From: Pararhizobium sp. IMCC3301 | GTDB lineage: Bacteria > Pseudomonadota > Alphaproteobacteria > Rhizobiales > GCA-2746425 | Length of the DNA stretch: 64,000 bases | NCBI RefSeq assembly: GCF_030758315.1 | Contig: NZ_CP132336.1 | Span: 496,001 to 560,000 of the forward strand | Direction of reading: 5' to 3' | Shown: one piece after another, positions 26,056 through 34,457 of the stretch | How positions within the stretch are numbered: the stretch's first letter is position 1 | Layout of the letters: each line of letters opens with the position of its first letter | Notes under the pieces: generated by a model | Told to the model about the DNA's origin: nothing | Database searches by the model: none | The model's input: only the letters and a program-made list of their open reading frames with translations | Program-made: the position numbers and the translations under genes

Positions 26056-26990
26056 GGTTTGGCGTTGCGGGCTATCCGTTGACTTTCACGGAAGGTTCGA
26101 GCGGCAAAGATCGATCAAAGATCTTTGAATGGGTCTCGAAGATCGGATTGGATGCCGTCGAGCTGCAAATGACCTATGGCCCGAGGACTAAGCCAGAAAA
26201 ATGTATAGAATACAAGGCGCTATCGGATGATTTCGGAATAAGGATATCCGTCCATGCTGCTTACTATATTGTTTTGACAAGTGACGAGGAAGAAAAGGTT
26301 TCTCGTTCAATCGACACTTTGAATAAAACCTATGAACTGGCCGACCTCTTGGGTGCGAAAGAGGTGATCTTGCACCCAGGCCCGCTTTACGGTGGGGATG
26401 AGCACGAGGTCTCTGCTCGATTTGTTGATAATGCAGGTAGGTTTGTCGACCAGCTTGGCTCTTCAGAAATCGGATTATTTATCGAGACGGCAGGTAAAGT
26501 TGGGCAACTTGGGTCAGTTGACCAAATTTTGTCGTTGTCAAAACAGCTTGAAGGTGTTCATCCTTGCATCGACTTTGGGCACGTCCATGCGAGAACGCTC
26601 GGAACGCTTGAGCAATCCAATAACATTTTCGTTCTTTGTAATGAGATCCAAAACTTCTTGGACAACAACCCATTGAAAAGAGCACATTTTCACTACACCC
26701 CGATCCACTTTGGTCCACGCGGCGAAATCCAACACCGAGCAGTGGAAGACCGCTATCCCGAACTCGAGCAGAAAGACCTCTTTGGTAAAGCTGCTGTAGG
26801 CGAAAGGTCGGAAGATGGCTGGTTTCATCCAAGACCTGATCCCGTGGCACAAGCCCTGCGTATTTTGTCAGGAGACTTCACCGTCATATCAGAAACCCAC
26901 AACAGTCAGGAAACTGGCGCCAAGTTACTGAAAGAGAACTTTTTTTCCTCCGGTCAACATGAGATCAAAAGAACTAGCATTGCTCTTTAA
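26049..26990 (+). CDS. Endonuclease IV-like TIM-barrel protein
   Basis: 313 residues; ATG overlaps the previous stop by 7 bp. Metal ligands of endonuclease IV are kept in the expected order: SVHAAYY (H69), ILHPGP (H109), FIETAG (E146), DFGHVH (D175, H178), AHFHYTP (H213/H215) and SETHN (E282). The first two numbers match those of E. coli Nfo. The DxH motif near residue 230 in Nfo is not obvious. The fold would cut at abasic sites in DNA or act on a sugar as isomerase-like relatives do. With the kinase-like and dCTP-deaminase-fold genes next door, a DNA-base or nucleotide role is likely but unproven. Confidence 0.7.
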   Translation: MVRFGVAGYPLTFTEGSSGKDRSKIFEWVSKIGLDAVELQMTYGPRTKPEKCIEYKALSDDFGIRISVHAAYYIVLTSDEEEKVSRSIDTLNKTYELADLLGAKEVILHPGPLYGGDEHEVSARFVDNAGRFVDQLGSSEIGLFIETAGKVGQLGSVDQILSLSKQLEGVHPCIDFGHVHARTLGTLEQSNNIFVLCNEIQNFLDNNPLKRAHFHYTPIHFGPRGEIQHRAVEDRYPELEQKDLFGKAAVGERSEDGWFHPRPDPVAQALRILSGDFTVISETHNSQETGAKLLKENFFSSGQHEIKRTSIAL

Positions 26991-27055
26991 GGTCTTGTTG
27001 TTACTGTCGGTCGCACGGTGAAGGGTATCCGCCGCCTCTCGCTTGGCAGCGGGCG

Positions 27056-27322
27056 TTACCACTTTCGCGAGTTGATATCCTTCAAAATAACATTGTCGAG
27101 CATTTGCTCAGCTAACAGCTTCTTCAGCTTGGCGTTCTCGTCTTCAAGTGCTTTGAGTTTGCGAGCATCGGAAACTTCCATACCACCAAACTTCGCTTTG
27201 TACTTGTAAAACGACACTGTCCTGATGCCGTGCTTTCGACAAACCTCCTCAGTCGGCACGCCAGCCTCCTGCTCCTTAATCATGCTAATGATCTGTTCGT
27301 CGCTGAACCGTGATGATCTCAT
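27056..27322 (-). CDS. IS3-family transposase OrfA
   Basis: 88 residues. The N-terminus (RFSDEQIISMIKEQEAG) is the helix-turn-helix of IS3-family OrfA, followed by VPTEEVCRKHGI and a leucine zipper (ALEDENAKLKKLLAEQ) ending in the usual RKW-stop. It binds the IS ends. OrfB should follow in the -1 frame; only its first codons are present. Confidence 0.85.
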   Translation of the reverse strand: MRSSRFSDEQIISMIKEQEAGVPTEEVCRKHGIRTVSFYKYKAKFGGMEVSDARKLKALEDENAKLKKLLAEQMLDNVILKDINSRKW

Positions 27323-27695
27323 TTATTCGCCTACTTATATGGGACGAATTCTAACCAAAATTGGATGAAGAATCGGGTCTCAGATCATGAGTCATACTCA
27401 ATTTAGTTTGCAGGTAAAACTATTTGTTCACTTTTTGTTCTTTACTTCCATTCGGAAATAGGATACTATACCCTCATCAACACCACGAGTTTATCTTGGG
27501 TTGAATGTGGGGCTATATATCCCTACTTCAAAAGACAGCATTCCAATATCTCTTACTAATAGTGCAGTGCTTGCTGTGCAGCGATTGCGCGTGAAACGTT
27601 GAGCTTTGGCTCCGTATTTGCGTTTGATTTCCCAACCCCAAACAAAATAAAATAAAACGCTCCGTTGTCGCGGCGCGAGAAGGAGTACTTGCACC
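27323..27695. other. AT-rich gap between OrfA and the recombinase unit
   Basis: 373 bp with no convincing gene. A minus-strand open frame across 27528-27902 is the antisense shadow of the gene at 27696. The right end of the IS should lie near the start of this gap. Confidence 0.4.
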
Positions 27696-27896
27696 ATGCA
27701 GCCAGACATAGAACGCTACCGCCAATATGTAGATCACCTCGATATTGCAGATGAGAAGAAAAACGAACTCATCCACACTGTTTGGTTGATCCTGCAAAAC
27801 GGCTTTGATCGCGCTCTTGGTGAGGAAAGCACACAGATTTGCATTGAACTCAAGGCCAATAAAGTTGGGCAAGAGTCTGCGTCCGTGGTAGAATAA
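27696..27896 (+). CDS. Small protein upstream of the integrase
   Basis: 66 residues, helical and acidic, with GAGAAGGAG before the ATG. It precedes the large serine recombinase by 68 bp in the same direction. Short proteins in this place often act as recombination accessory or regulatory factors. No motif is recognised. Confidence 0.5.
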   Translation: MQPDIERYRQYVDHLDIADEKKNELIHTVWLILQNGFDRALGEESTQICIELKANKVGQESASVVE

Positions 27897-27964
27897 ATGC
27901 ACTCAGAAATTTCGATAAAACATTTGGCGGCGTCAGTGGGAGACAGCGCAACGAGAGGATTCCA

Positions 27965-29596
27965 ATGTCAAAGAATACAAAAATGAAAGCTGTCGTTTAT
28001 TGCCGCGTTTCGAGCACCAAACAGTCCCTTCACGGCAATGGCCTTTCGTCTCAGGAAACGAGATGCCGCGAATATGCTTCATACAAAGGGTATGATGTCG
28101 TTGCGGTCTTTCAGGATGATATGAGCGGTAAAATCGCCAAACGTCCTGCTATGATCAAAATGCTCGCCTTTTTACGTAAACAGGGCAAAGAACCATGTGC
28201 CGTTCTTATTGATGATATCAGTCGATTGGCGCGAGGTCTCGAGGCCCACCTTGAGCTTCGATCCATTATCTCCAAAGCTGGCGGAAAACTGGAAAGCCCT
28301 TCCATTGAATTCGGTGAGGATTCAGATTCCCTGCTTGTTGAGAACATGCTTGCCAGCGTCGCCCAACATCACCGCGAGAAGAATAGTGAGCAAACCAAGA
28401 ACCGTATGCGGGCCAGAATGATGAATGGCTATTGGGTATTCCCAGCCCCCTTTGGCTATCACTTCGAGAAACAAATAGGCGGAGGCCGAATATTGGTGCG
28501 GACTGAACCCGTCGCTACCCTCATCACAGAGGCACTGGAGGGGTATGCGGCAGGACGGTTTGAATCCCGTGTAGAGCTCAAGCGGTTTCTTGAATTCAAA
28601 CCTGAAGTCCTCAACAGCAAGCGCGGAAAGGTGACATTCAGCACTATTGATACATTACTCAGTAGTCCCCTTTATGCCGGATATATCACCCGCAAGGATT
28701 GGGGCTTGACCCTGGTTGAGGGTAAGCATGAGCCTCTTGTCGATTATGAAACCTTCCTCAGAATACAGGAACGCAAGAAGGCCCAGGCCAAGGCACCCGC
28801 ACGCAAAGACATAAACACTGACTTCCCTCTAAGGGGCTTTGTGACCTGCGGACATTGTAACCAACCTATGAGCGCTTATTGGGCCAAAGGCCGCAGCTCC
28901 AAATACCCCTACTATGAATGCTTCCAAAAGGGCTGTGAGGTCTATCGCAAGTCCATTCGCAGGGAGAAGGTAGAAACTGAATTCGAAGAACTGCTAACGG
29001 CCCTCAGCCCATCTGAGGAGCTATTTCGTCTTTCATTCGAGATGCTCAAAGATATGTGGGAGGACAGAGCCTCAGCAACCAAAAAATTGCAAACAGGTAT
29101 GAAACGCGAAATCGCAGAGATCGAAAAGAAAACAGCGCAGTTTCTGGAGCGCATTGTCGACACCAGCAACATCACATTGATCAGGACCTATGAGGACAAG
29201 ATCGATAATCTGGAATCCAGAAAGCTTCTGTTGACTGAAAAGATCAATAATTTTGGTGAAAAACAGGGAGACTTTAAGAGAGTTTTTCGAACCGCTTTTG
29301 ATTTTCTCCAAAACCCGCAGAAACTCTGGGCTTCCGATAAGTTCGAAGACAAAAGAGCCGTGCTTAAACTCGTATTTGCCGAACGAATACCCTATATCCG
29401 GAATGAAGGTTTTCGAACCGCTAAAACCACCTTACCATTCAAGGTGTTAGCATGCATTTCCGACAACGAAATTAAAATGGCTGGGGAACCTGGATTCGAA
29501 CCAGGACTAACGGAGTCAGAGTCCGTGGGTCTACCGTTAACCTATTCCCCAGTAGACATATGTCAGAGCTTTGCAGCAAAGCTGACGGGCAATTAG
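27965..29596 (+). CDS. Large serine recombinase (integrase)
   Basis: 543 residues. The catalytic domain begins VVYCRVSSTKQS with the nucleophile at about S16, and contains IDDISRLARG. Next come the recombinase domain (GYWVFPAPFGYHFE and LLSSPLYAGYI) and a zinc ribbon (CGHCNQPM with a second cysteine pair at YYECFQKGC), then a coiled coil. Such enzymes integrate and excise phages and integrative elements. The last 39 residues (MAGEPGFEPGLTESES onward) are not protein-like: they are a forward reading of the tRNA-Gln complement and the DNA beyond. The frame thus crosses the integration boundary. The true C-terminus in the excised circle would differ. Confidence 0.88.
   Translation: MSKNTKMKAVVYCRVSSTKQSLHGNGLSSQETRCREYASYKGYDVVAVFQDDMSGKIAKRPAMIKMLAFLRKQGKEPCAVLIDDISRLARGLEAHLELRSIISKAGGKLESPSIEFGEDSDSLLVENMLASVAQHHREKNSEQTKNRMRARMMNGYWVFPAPFGYHFEKQIGGGRILVRTEPVATLITEALEGYAAGRFESRVELKRFLEFKPEVLNSKRGKVTFSTIDTLLSSPLYAGYITRKDWGLTLVEGKHEPLVDYETFLRIQERKKAQAKAPARKDINTDFPLRGFVTCGHCNQPMSAYWAKGRSSKYPYYECFQKGCEVYRKSIRREKVETEFEELLTALSPSEELFRLSFEMLKDMWEDRASATKKLQTGMKREIAEIEKKTAQFLERIVDTSNITLIRTYEDKIDNLESRKLLLTEKINNFGEKQGDFKRVFRTAFDFLQNPQKLWASDKFEDKRAVLKLVFAERIPYIRNEGFRTAKTTLPFKVLACISDNEIKMAGEPGFEPGLTESESVGLPLTYSPVDICQSFAAKLTGN
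29478..29500. other. Putative attachment site at the tRNA-Gln 3' end
   Basis: The recombinase gene, and so the accessory block, abuts the tRNA 3' end here. A second copy of this 3' segment was looked for by eye to the left and not found, so the other boundary is probably outside the window. Confidence 0.4.
29478..29551 (-). tRNA. tRNA-Gln (CUG anticodon)
   Basis: 74 nt including an encoded CCA. Acceptor arms TGGGGAA/TTCCCCA, D arm GGTT...GACC, anticodon stem ACGGA/TCCGT with loop CTCTGAC, and T arm CCTGG TTCGAAT CCAGG are all present. It reads leftward and its 3' end is inside the recombinase frame, which marks it as the likely insertion site of the element to the left. Confidence 0.9.
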
Positions 29597-29628
29597 CACC
29601 GCTGGGCTCGCATTTCAAGGGCCAGAGT

Positions 29629-29882
29629 GTTTCATGATTACATTGAATCATTTGACCGGTTTTGCACGTTTGCTGGCGAGGCACACTTCGCGCCGTGGTC
29701 TTCATGACCACAAGTGGAGTGTAACGATGTCCGCCGGGCGTGCAAAGCCGGCCTTCGGTGCTCCATATCAGCCCACCGGACAGCGTTAGCCAACTTGCCC
29801 GATGCACAGCATCGCGCGGCGTTGACTGCCTTGCCGGAAGACCTGATCTGGAGCATCAAATGGTTCAATGTAATCATGAAAC
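29629..29882. repeat. Inverted-repeat element of about 250 bp
   Basis: GTTTCATGATTACATTGAA at 29629-29647 is a perfect inverted copy of 29864-29882, and similarity extends outward and inward with a few mismatches for about 33 bp. Inner inverted pairs (TTTGCACG/CGTGCAAA) and a hairpin GTGGTC-TTCAT-GACCAC lie between. The right arm covers the stop codon of the aminotransferase gene. It may be a small palindromic repeat element or MITE-like remnant, or a structured RNA. Confidence 0.6.
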
Positions 29883-31214
29883 GCTCCGGATGGTTTCCTC
29901 AAGGGCGATGGCCAATTTATCGGTAATCTCTGCGATATGGCTGTCGTCGATGATGAAGGGCGGGGCCAGCAAAATGTGATCGCCCTTCTGGCCATCAATC
30001 GTGCCGCCCATCGGATAGCACATCAGACCGGCCTTCATGGCCGCGGCTTTGAGGCCGGCGTGAACCCGCTGCGACGGGCTGAAAGGGGTCTTAGTGTCGC
30101 GGTCCTGAACCAGTTCCAGGCCGATAAACAGCCCGCGCCCTCTGATATCACCGACATGGGGATGCGCGCCAAAGCGCTGTTTCAAGGCCGCTCTTAACGC
30201 TTCGCCGCGCTGGTTCACCGCCGGCAGCAGGTTTTCATGTTCGATCTCGTGCATCACGGCCAGTGCGGCAGCGCAGGCGGTCGGGTGGCCGAGATAGGTG
30301 TGGCCGTGCTGGAAAAACCCGCTGCCCGCGGCAAGCGTATCAAAAATTCTGTCCGACACCATCAGCGCGCCAATCGGCTGATAGCCTGCCCCAAGCCCCT
30401 TGGCGATGGCGATCATGTCCGGCTGGACGCCATCGTGATCGCAGGCAAACAGATAGCCGGTCCGCCCCATGCCGCACATCACCTCGTCGAGGATCAGCAG
30501 CACATCATATTTGTCGCAGATCGCCCGGATGCGCTTGAAATAGCCATCAACAGAGGGAACCGCACCCATCGTAGCCCCAACCACAGGTTCTGCGACAAAG
30601 GCGGCAACGCTCTCCGGGCCAAGCTCCAGAATCTTGTCTTCCAGCTGATTAGCGACACGCTGGCCATAGTCAAATTCGGTTTCGTCCTGCTGCTGGCCGC
30701 GATAGGCGTAGCACGGATCGATATGATGCATGGCATCGCTCAGCATCGGCGCAAACTGCGCCCGCCGCCAGCGATTGCCGCCGGTTGCCAGCGCACCCAG
30801 CGTATTGCCGTGATAGCTTTGCCAGCGCGCGATGATCTGTGACTTGTCCGGCTGACCAGCTTCAATGAAATATTGCCGCGCCAGTTTAAGGGCGGATTCC
30901 ATCGCTTCAGAGCCGCCGGACACGAAATAGACCCGGTTCAGATCGCCCGGTGCGCGTGTTGCCAGAAATTCGGCAAGTTCTTCGGCAGGCTCTGAGGCAA
31001 AGAAGCTGGTATGGGCATAGGCCAGTTGGCCGACCTGAGACTGTACCGCCGCGATCACCCGTTCGTTGGAATGGCCAAGACACGACACCGCAGCCCCGCC
31101 GCAGGCATCGAGAATGCGCCTGCCATCCCTGGTGATGAGATAGACCCCCTCACCGCCGACCGCGACCGGCAGGTCCGCCTCACAGTGGCGCGGGAACACA
31201 TAGCGTGATTTCAT
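29874..31214 (-). CDS. Class III PLP-dependent aminotransferase
   Basis: 446 residues. The family signature is present: LILDEVMCGMGRTG before the PLP lysine in AIAKGLGAGYQP (K272), with FVSGGSEAMESALKLARQY in the cofactor-phosphate region and HTYLGHPTACAAALAV later. Enzymes of this class move an amino group from omega-amino acids or diamines to a keto acid such as pyruvate. The substrate cannot be told. It is 24 bp downstream of a universal stress protein and TRAP genes on the same strand, so it may act on what the transporter brings in. Its last codons lie in the inverted repeat described separately. Confidence 0.85.
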   Translation of the reverse strand: MKSRYVFPRHCEADLPVAVGGEGVYLITRDGRRILDACGGAAVSCLGHSNERVIAAVQSQVGQLAYAHTSFFASEPAEELAEFLATRAPGDLNRVYFVSGGSEAMESALKLARQYFIEAGQPDKSQIIARWQSYHGNTLGALATGGNRWRRAQFAPMLSDAMHHIDPCYAYRGQQQDETEFDYGQRVANQLEDKILELGPESVAAFVAEPVVGATMGAVPSVDGYFKRIRAICDKYDVLLILDEVMCGMGRTGYLFACDHDGVQPDMIAIAKGLGAGYQPIGALMVSDRIFDTLAAGSGFFQHGHTYLGHPTACAAALAVMHEIEHENLLPAVNQRGEALRAALKQRFGAHPHVGDIRGRGLFIGLELVQDRDTKTPFSPSQRVHAGLKAAAMKAGLMCYPMGGTIDGQKGDHILLAPPFIIDDSHIAEITDKLAIALEETIRSVS

Positions 31215-31238
31215 GATTCAAGAGCTCTTCCGAATGAC

Positions 31239-31667
31239 CTATTCGCGTACGACCAGCACTGTCTGACTGGCATGGCGCACCACTCTGGCGGCATTGGGGC
31301 CAAGCAGATAATCACTCAGTTCGGGCCGGTGCGAGGCCAGTATAATGAGATCGCAGGACAATTTTTTGGCAGCGCGCAGGACTTCCGCATAGATCGTGCC
31401 ATGCAATACATGAGGATGCACATCCACATCATCGGGAATATTCTCCTCCACCCACTCGGCCAGTTTGTGCCCGAAATCAGCCATCGCCTGATCTTCATAG
31501 CCCTCTTTGAAATATCCACTGACGATGGTCATGCCGAAGTCAGGCAGCACCGAAACCACATGCAGATCTGCGCCGTAATTGCGCACCATGCTAAGCGCGG
31601 CGGGCAGTGCTTTGACCCAACTGGCTTTGGAAGACAGATCAATCGGGAGAAGAATGGATTTGAACAT
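31239..31667 (-). CDS. Universal stress protein (UspA family)
   Basis: 142 residues; ATG 31667 has GGAGAGAG upstream and begins MFKSILLPIDLS, the usual start, while the longer frame is not needed. The C-terminus has the ATP-binding pattern GTIYAEVLRAAKKLSCDLIILASH then GPNAARVVRHASQTVLVVR. It is 11 bp after the TRAP permease on the same strand. UspA proteins are often encoded beside TRAP-TAXI transporters. Confidence 0.88.
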   Translation of the reverse strand: MFKSILLPIDLSSKASWVKALPAALSMVRNYGADLHVVSVLPDFGMTIVSGYFKEGYEDQAMADFGHKLAEWVEENIPDDVDVHPHVLHGTIYAEVLRAAKKLSCDLIILASHRPELSDYLLGPNAARVVRHASQTVLVVRE

Positions 31668-31678
31668 GTGCTCTCTCC

Positions 31679-34354
31679 TCAGAACGCAGGCTTGGTTTGG
31701 CGGCGCCGTTGCAGCATCACAACAGCCAGAAACAGCAACAATGCCGGAATGTAGAAAATTTCTTTCGGCCATCGGTCGGCCGGCCGCTGCACGCTTACAA
31801 TCTGCACCGGATCATCACCATAGAAATCAAAATCAGCCAGCGATTCCCCTGCCGATGAGCCGAAGGCAGGCTCATCAAGATTGAGCGCATCACCATCCTC
31901 AATGAGAATGAGGCCGAGCGCATCGATGCGCGACTGCGCATCCCCGTCTGCATCCACATTCATCAGCAAGGTGGTTTCAGCCGTCTCGCCGGTATCCAGA
32001 TCCGGTCCGGCTATGCGCAAGCGCAGCCTGTCGCCTGGCCCCGCCGCTTCAACCGCTTCGACAAATTCGCTGGGCGGAAGTTCGTCAAACGGGCTTTGAA
32101 ACGTATCGAGCCAGACATTCGGCAGGAACATTGTTAAAGCAACCACCAGCAGGGCAGCGGATTCATAAAACCGCGATTTGGCAAGAAAGTAGCCTTGCGT
32201 TGCAGCGGCAAACAGCAGCATTGCGAAGGTCGCCAGTACGAAGATCCAGATCGCCTGTAAAATGCCCGCCGTTGTTCCAAGATCAACCCCGTAGAGAATA
32301 AGCGCGGGGTTGTAGATGAACAGAAATGGCAGGGCGACTGTCCGCATCGAGTAGAAGAAGGCGGTGAAACCGGTTTTGATCGGATCACCCCCGGACACTG
32401 CCGCCGCAGCGAAACTGGCAAGTCCCACCGGCGGCGTCACATCCGCCATAATGCCAAAATAGAACACGAACAGATGCGCGGCAATCAGGGGAACAATCAG
32501 GCCCTCCTGAGCCCCAAGGCTGACCACCACACTGGCCATCAGTGAAGACACCACAATATAGTTGGCGGTGGTCGGAAGACCCATGCCGAGGATCAGCGAG
32601 AACAGGCCCACCAGAACCAGCATCACGATGAGAATGCCACCGGACAGCTGTTCCACCAGACCGGCGAGCTCAGTCCCGATCGGCGTTTTGGTAACTGTTG
32701 CGACAATGATGCCGGCTGCGGCCGTCGCCACACCGATGCCGATCATGTTTCGGGCACCGGCAATCAGCCCGTCTTTCAGATCGACAATTCCCTCCGAAAT
32801 TTGAGCACCAAAGTCAGATCTGCCGCGGAACAGGGCTTTCAGCGGCTTTTGTGTGACGATGATGAACAGCATCAGCGACGTCGCATAGAATGCAGATTTT
32901 GCCGGCGACTGCTGCTCGACCATCAAAAACCAGACCAGCACCAATATCGGCAGGATATAATGCAGTCCCGTCGGATAGACTTCAGCAACCGTCGGAATGA
33001 CGACCACTTTATCGTTGGGGTTGTCAACTTCCAGATCCGGGCGTCTTGAGGACACCCAGACAAGCAATGCATACAGCACCAGCAAAGCCGTCATCATGAT
33101 TGCAGAGGATGCGCCAGCCATATTGGCCTGGAGATACCGCACCACATAGATCAGGGCGGTGAAGGCTGCGCCGAACACCGCAAAACCAACCACAAACTTG
33201 ATGATCATTCCCAAAAAGCTTTTGCTTTCACCAAGCGCCGGCATGTCTTTTTTCAAAGCTTCCAGATGCACGATATAGACCAGCGCGATATAGGAAATCA
33301 CGGCTGGAATGAAGGCATGCTTGATGACGGTGATGTAGGGAATGCCGATGAACTCGACCATCAGGAACGCTGCCGCGCCCATTACAGGCGGCATCAACTG
33401 GCCGTTCACCGATGAGGCAACCTCGACTGCGCCTGCCTGTTCAGAGGTAAAACCAACGCGCTTCATCAGCGGGATTGTGAATGTGCCGGTTGTCACCACA
33501 TTTGCGATGGAAGATCCGGAAATCAATCCGGTCATCGCGGAACCGACAACAGCCGCCTTGGCAGGTCCACCACGCAAATGGCCAAGTCCGGCAAAGGCCA
33601 GCTTGATAAAGTAATTGCCGGCACCTGCCTTATCCAGCATGGAACCGAACAGTACAAACAGAAAGACAAATGCGGTTGATACGCCGAGCGGAATGCCGAA
33701 CACACCCGCCGTGTCAAGCCACTGGGCATTGACGATGGCATTAAACGACAGGCCTTCATGAGAAATCAGATCGGGGATCAGCCAGCCCTGCCCCATATAG
33801 GCATACAGCAGAAACAGCGAACAAACGATCGTCAATGCCGGCCCCAGCGCTCTGCGCGCGGCTTCCAGCAGCACGACGATACCAATAGAGCCGATAATAA
33901 TCTGAGTCTGCGTAGGCAGGCCGGAGCGGGCCGTCAAAGCCAGTGTATCTGAAAACAGAAATACATAGGCAGCGCAGCCACCGCCAATGAGCGCAAGCAC
34001 CCAGTCATAGATCGGGACATGACCGCGGGGAGATTTCTTGAACGCAGGATACGCCAGAAACGCGAGCACAATGGCAAATGTCAGATGGATCGGCCGCGTT
34101 TGCGAGGCATTCAGAACCGGCAGATACTGGCCGAACCACAATTGCGGCTGGGCGATCCAGAGCTGAAACAGGGACCACAGCAGCGCCAGGCCCGAAATCA
34201 GCAATGCGACGGACTGGTTGGTTGGAGCCCGGGCTCCAGCGTCAGAGCTTGCGACCAGATCCTGCAATTCCTCATCTGAGAACTGCCGGCCACCTGCCTG
34301 CACCTGCAATATCTCGTCGTCCGGTTTCCGGCCGTCAGTGCTCTGGTCGCTCAC
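31679..34354 (-). CDS. TRAP transporter permease, fused 4TM/12TM subunits
   Basis: 891 residues with about 18 hydrophobic helices. Small- and large-subunit parts are fused, as in TAXI-type TRAP systems. Family segments include LLEAARRALGPALTIVCSLFL, and GSAMTGLISGSSIANVVTTG with the glycine- and serine-rich loop of the large subunit. A second loop GLPTTANYIVVSSLMA is also present. The C-terminal 150 residues form an extra domain after the last helices (DUF3394-like). It imports organic acids or related solutes using a sodium or proton gradient, delivered by the binding protein at 34458. The two genes are on the same strand with a hairpin between them. Confidence 0.9.
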   Translation of the reverse strand: MSDQSTDGRKPDDEILQVQAGGRQFSDEELQDLVASSDAGARAPTNQSVALLISGLALLWSLFQLWIAQPQLWFGQYLPVLNASQTRPIHLTFAIVLAFLAYPAFKKSPRGHVPIYDWVLALIGGGCAAYVFLFSDTLALTARSGLPTQTQIIIGSIGIVVLLEAARRALGPALTIVCSLFLLYAYMGQGWLIPDLISHEGLSFNAIVNAQWLDTAGVFGIPLGVSTAFVFLFVLFGSMLDKAGAGNYFIKLAFAGLGHLRGGPAKAAVVGSAMTGLISGSSIANVVTTGTFTIPLMKRVGFTSEQAGAVEVASSVNGQLMPPVMGAAAFLMVEFIGIPYITVIKHAFIPAVISYIALVYIVHLEALKKDMPALGESKSFLGMIIKFVVGFAVFGAAFTALIYVVRYLQANMAGASSAIMMTALLVLYALLVWVSSRRPDLEVDNPNDKVVVIPTVAEVYPTGLHYILPILVLVWFLMVEQQSPAKSAFYATSLMLFIIVTQKPLKALFRGRSDFGAQISEGIVDLKDGLIAGARNMIGIGVATAAAGIIVATVTKTPIGTELAGLVEQLSGGILIVMLVLVGLFSLILGMGLPTTANYIVVSSLMASVVVSLGAQEGLIVPLIAAHLFVFYFGIMADVTPPVGLASFAAAAVSGGDPIKTGFTAFFYSMRTVALPFLFIYNPALILYGVDLGTTAGILQAIWIFVLATFAMLLFAAATQGYFLAKSRFYESAALLVVALTMFLPNVWLDTFQSPFDELPPSEFVEAVEAAGPGDRLRLRIAGPDLDTGETAETTLLMNVDADGDAQSRIDALGLILIEDGDALNLDEPAFGSSAGESLADFDFYGDDPVQIVSVQRPADRWPKEIFYIPALLLFLAVVMLQRRRQTKPAF

Positions 34355-34420
34355 AAAATTTCCCCCCGGACTATTTTTCAGACTGGATCTCCACTTGCGA
34401 TCCAGATCTTAATCGATTGT

Positions 34421-34444
34421 GGGCAGCGCGCCAGCGCGCCGCCC
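34421..34444. promoter_or_regulatory. Intercistronic hairpin between the TRAP genes
   Basis: GGGC-A-GCGCGC-CA-GCGCGC-C-GCCC folds on itself. It lies between the binding-protein stop and the permease start. On the transcript strand no T-run follows, so it is more likely an mRNA-stabilising or attenuating structure that keeps the binding protein more abundant than the permease. Confidence 0.45.
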
Positions 34445-34457
34445 ATTTTTTCTTGAT

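Larger units (their letters stand above)
22012..27350. mobile_element. IS3-family shell split around a five-gene cargo
   Basis: On the minus strand orfA lies intact at the right (27056-27322). The first 10-11 codons of orfB follow (VVTPAAKREAA, about 27,030-27,063). The last 54 codons of orfB, with stop, lie at the left (22089-22251). The middle of orfB is missing and replaced by 22,252-27,020, which holds five intact genes. The left junction has a run of ten G (22255-22264). A probable outer end of the IS is near 22012 (TGTCCGTCGTCAAGG). A matching right end was not found by eye. This could be an insertion into an IS, or a composite left by recombination between two copies. Confidence 0.6.

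Noticed and set aside
27528-27902. 124-codon minus-strand frame
   Set aside because: It is antisense to the gene at 27696-27896, which has a good start signal.
29478-29551. Peptide GEPGFEPGLTESE as a conserved protein end
   Set aside because: This sequence is a well-known translation of tRNA complement; the DNA folds as tRNA-Gln.
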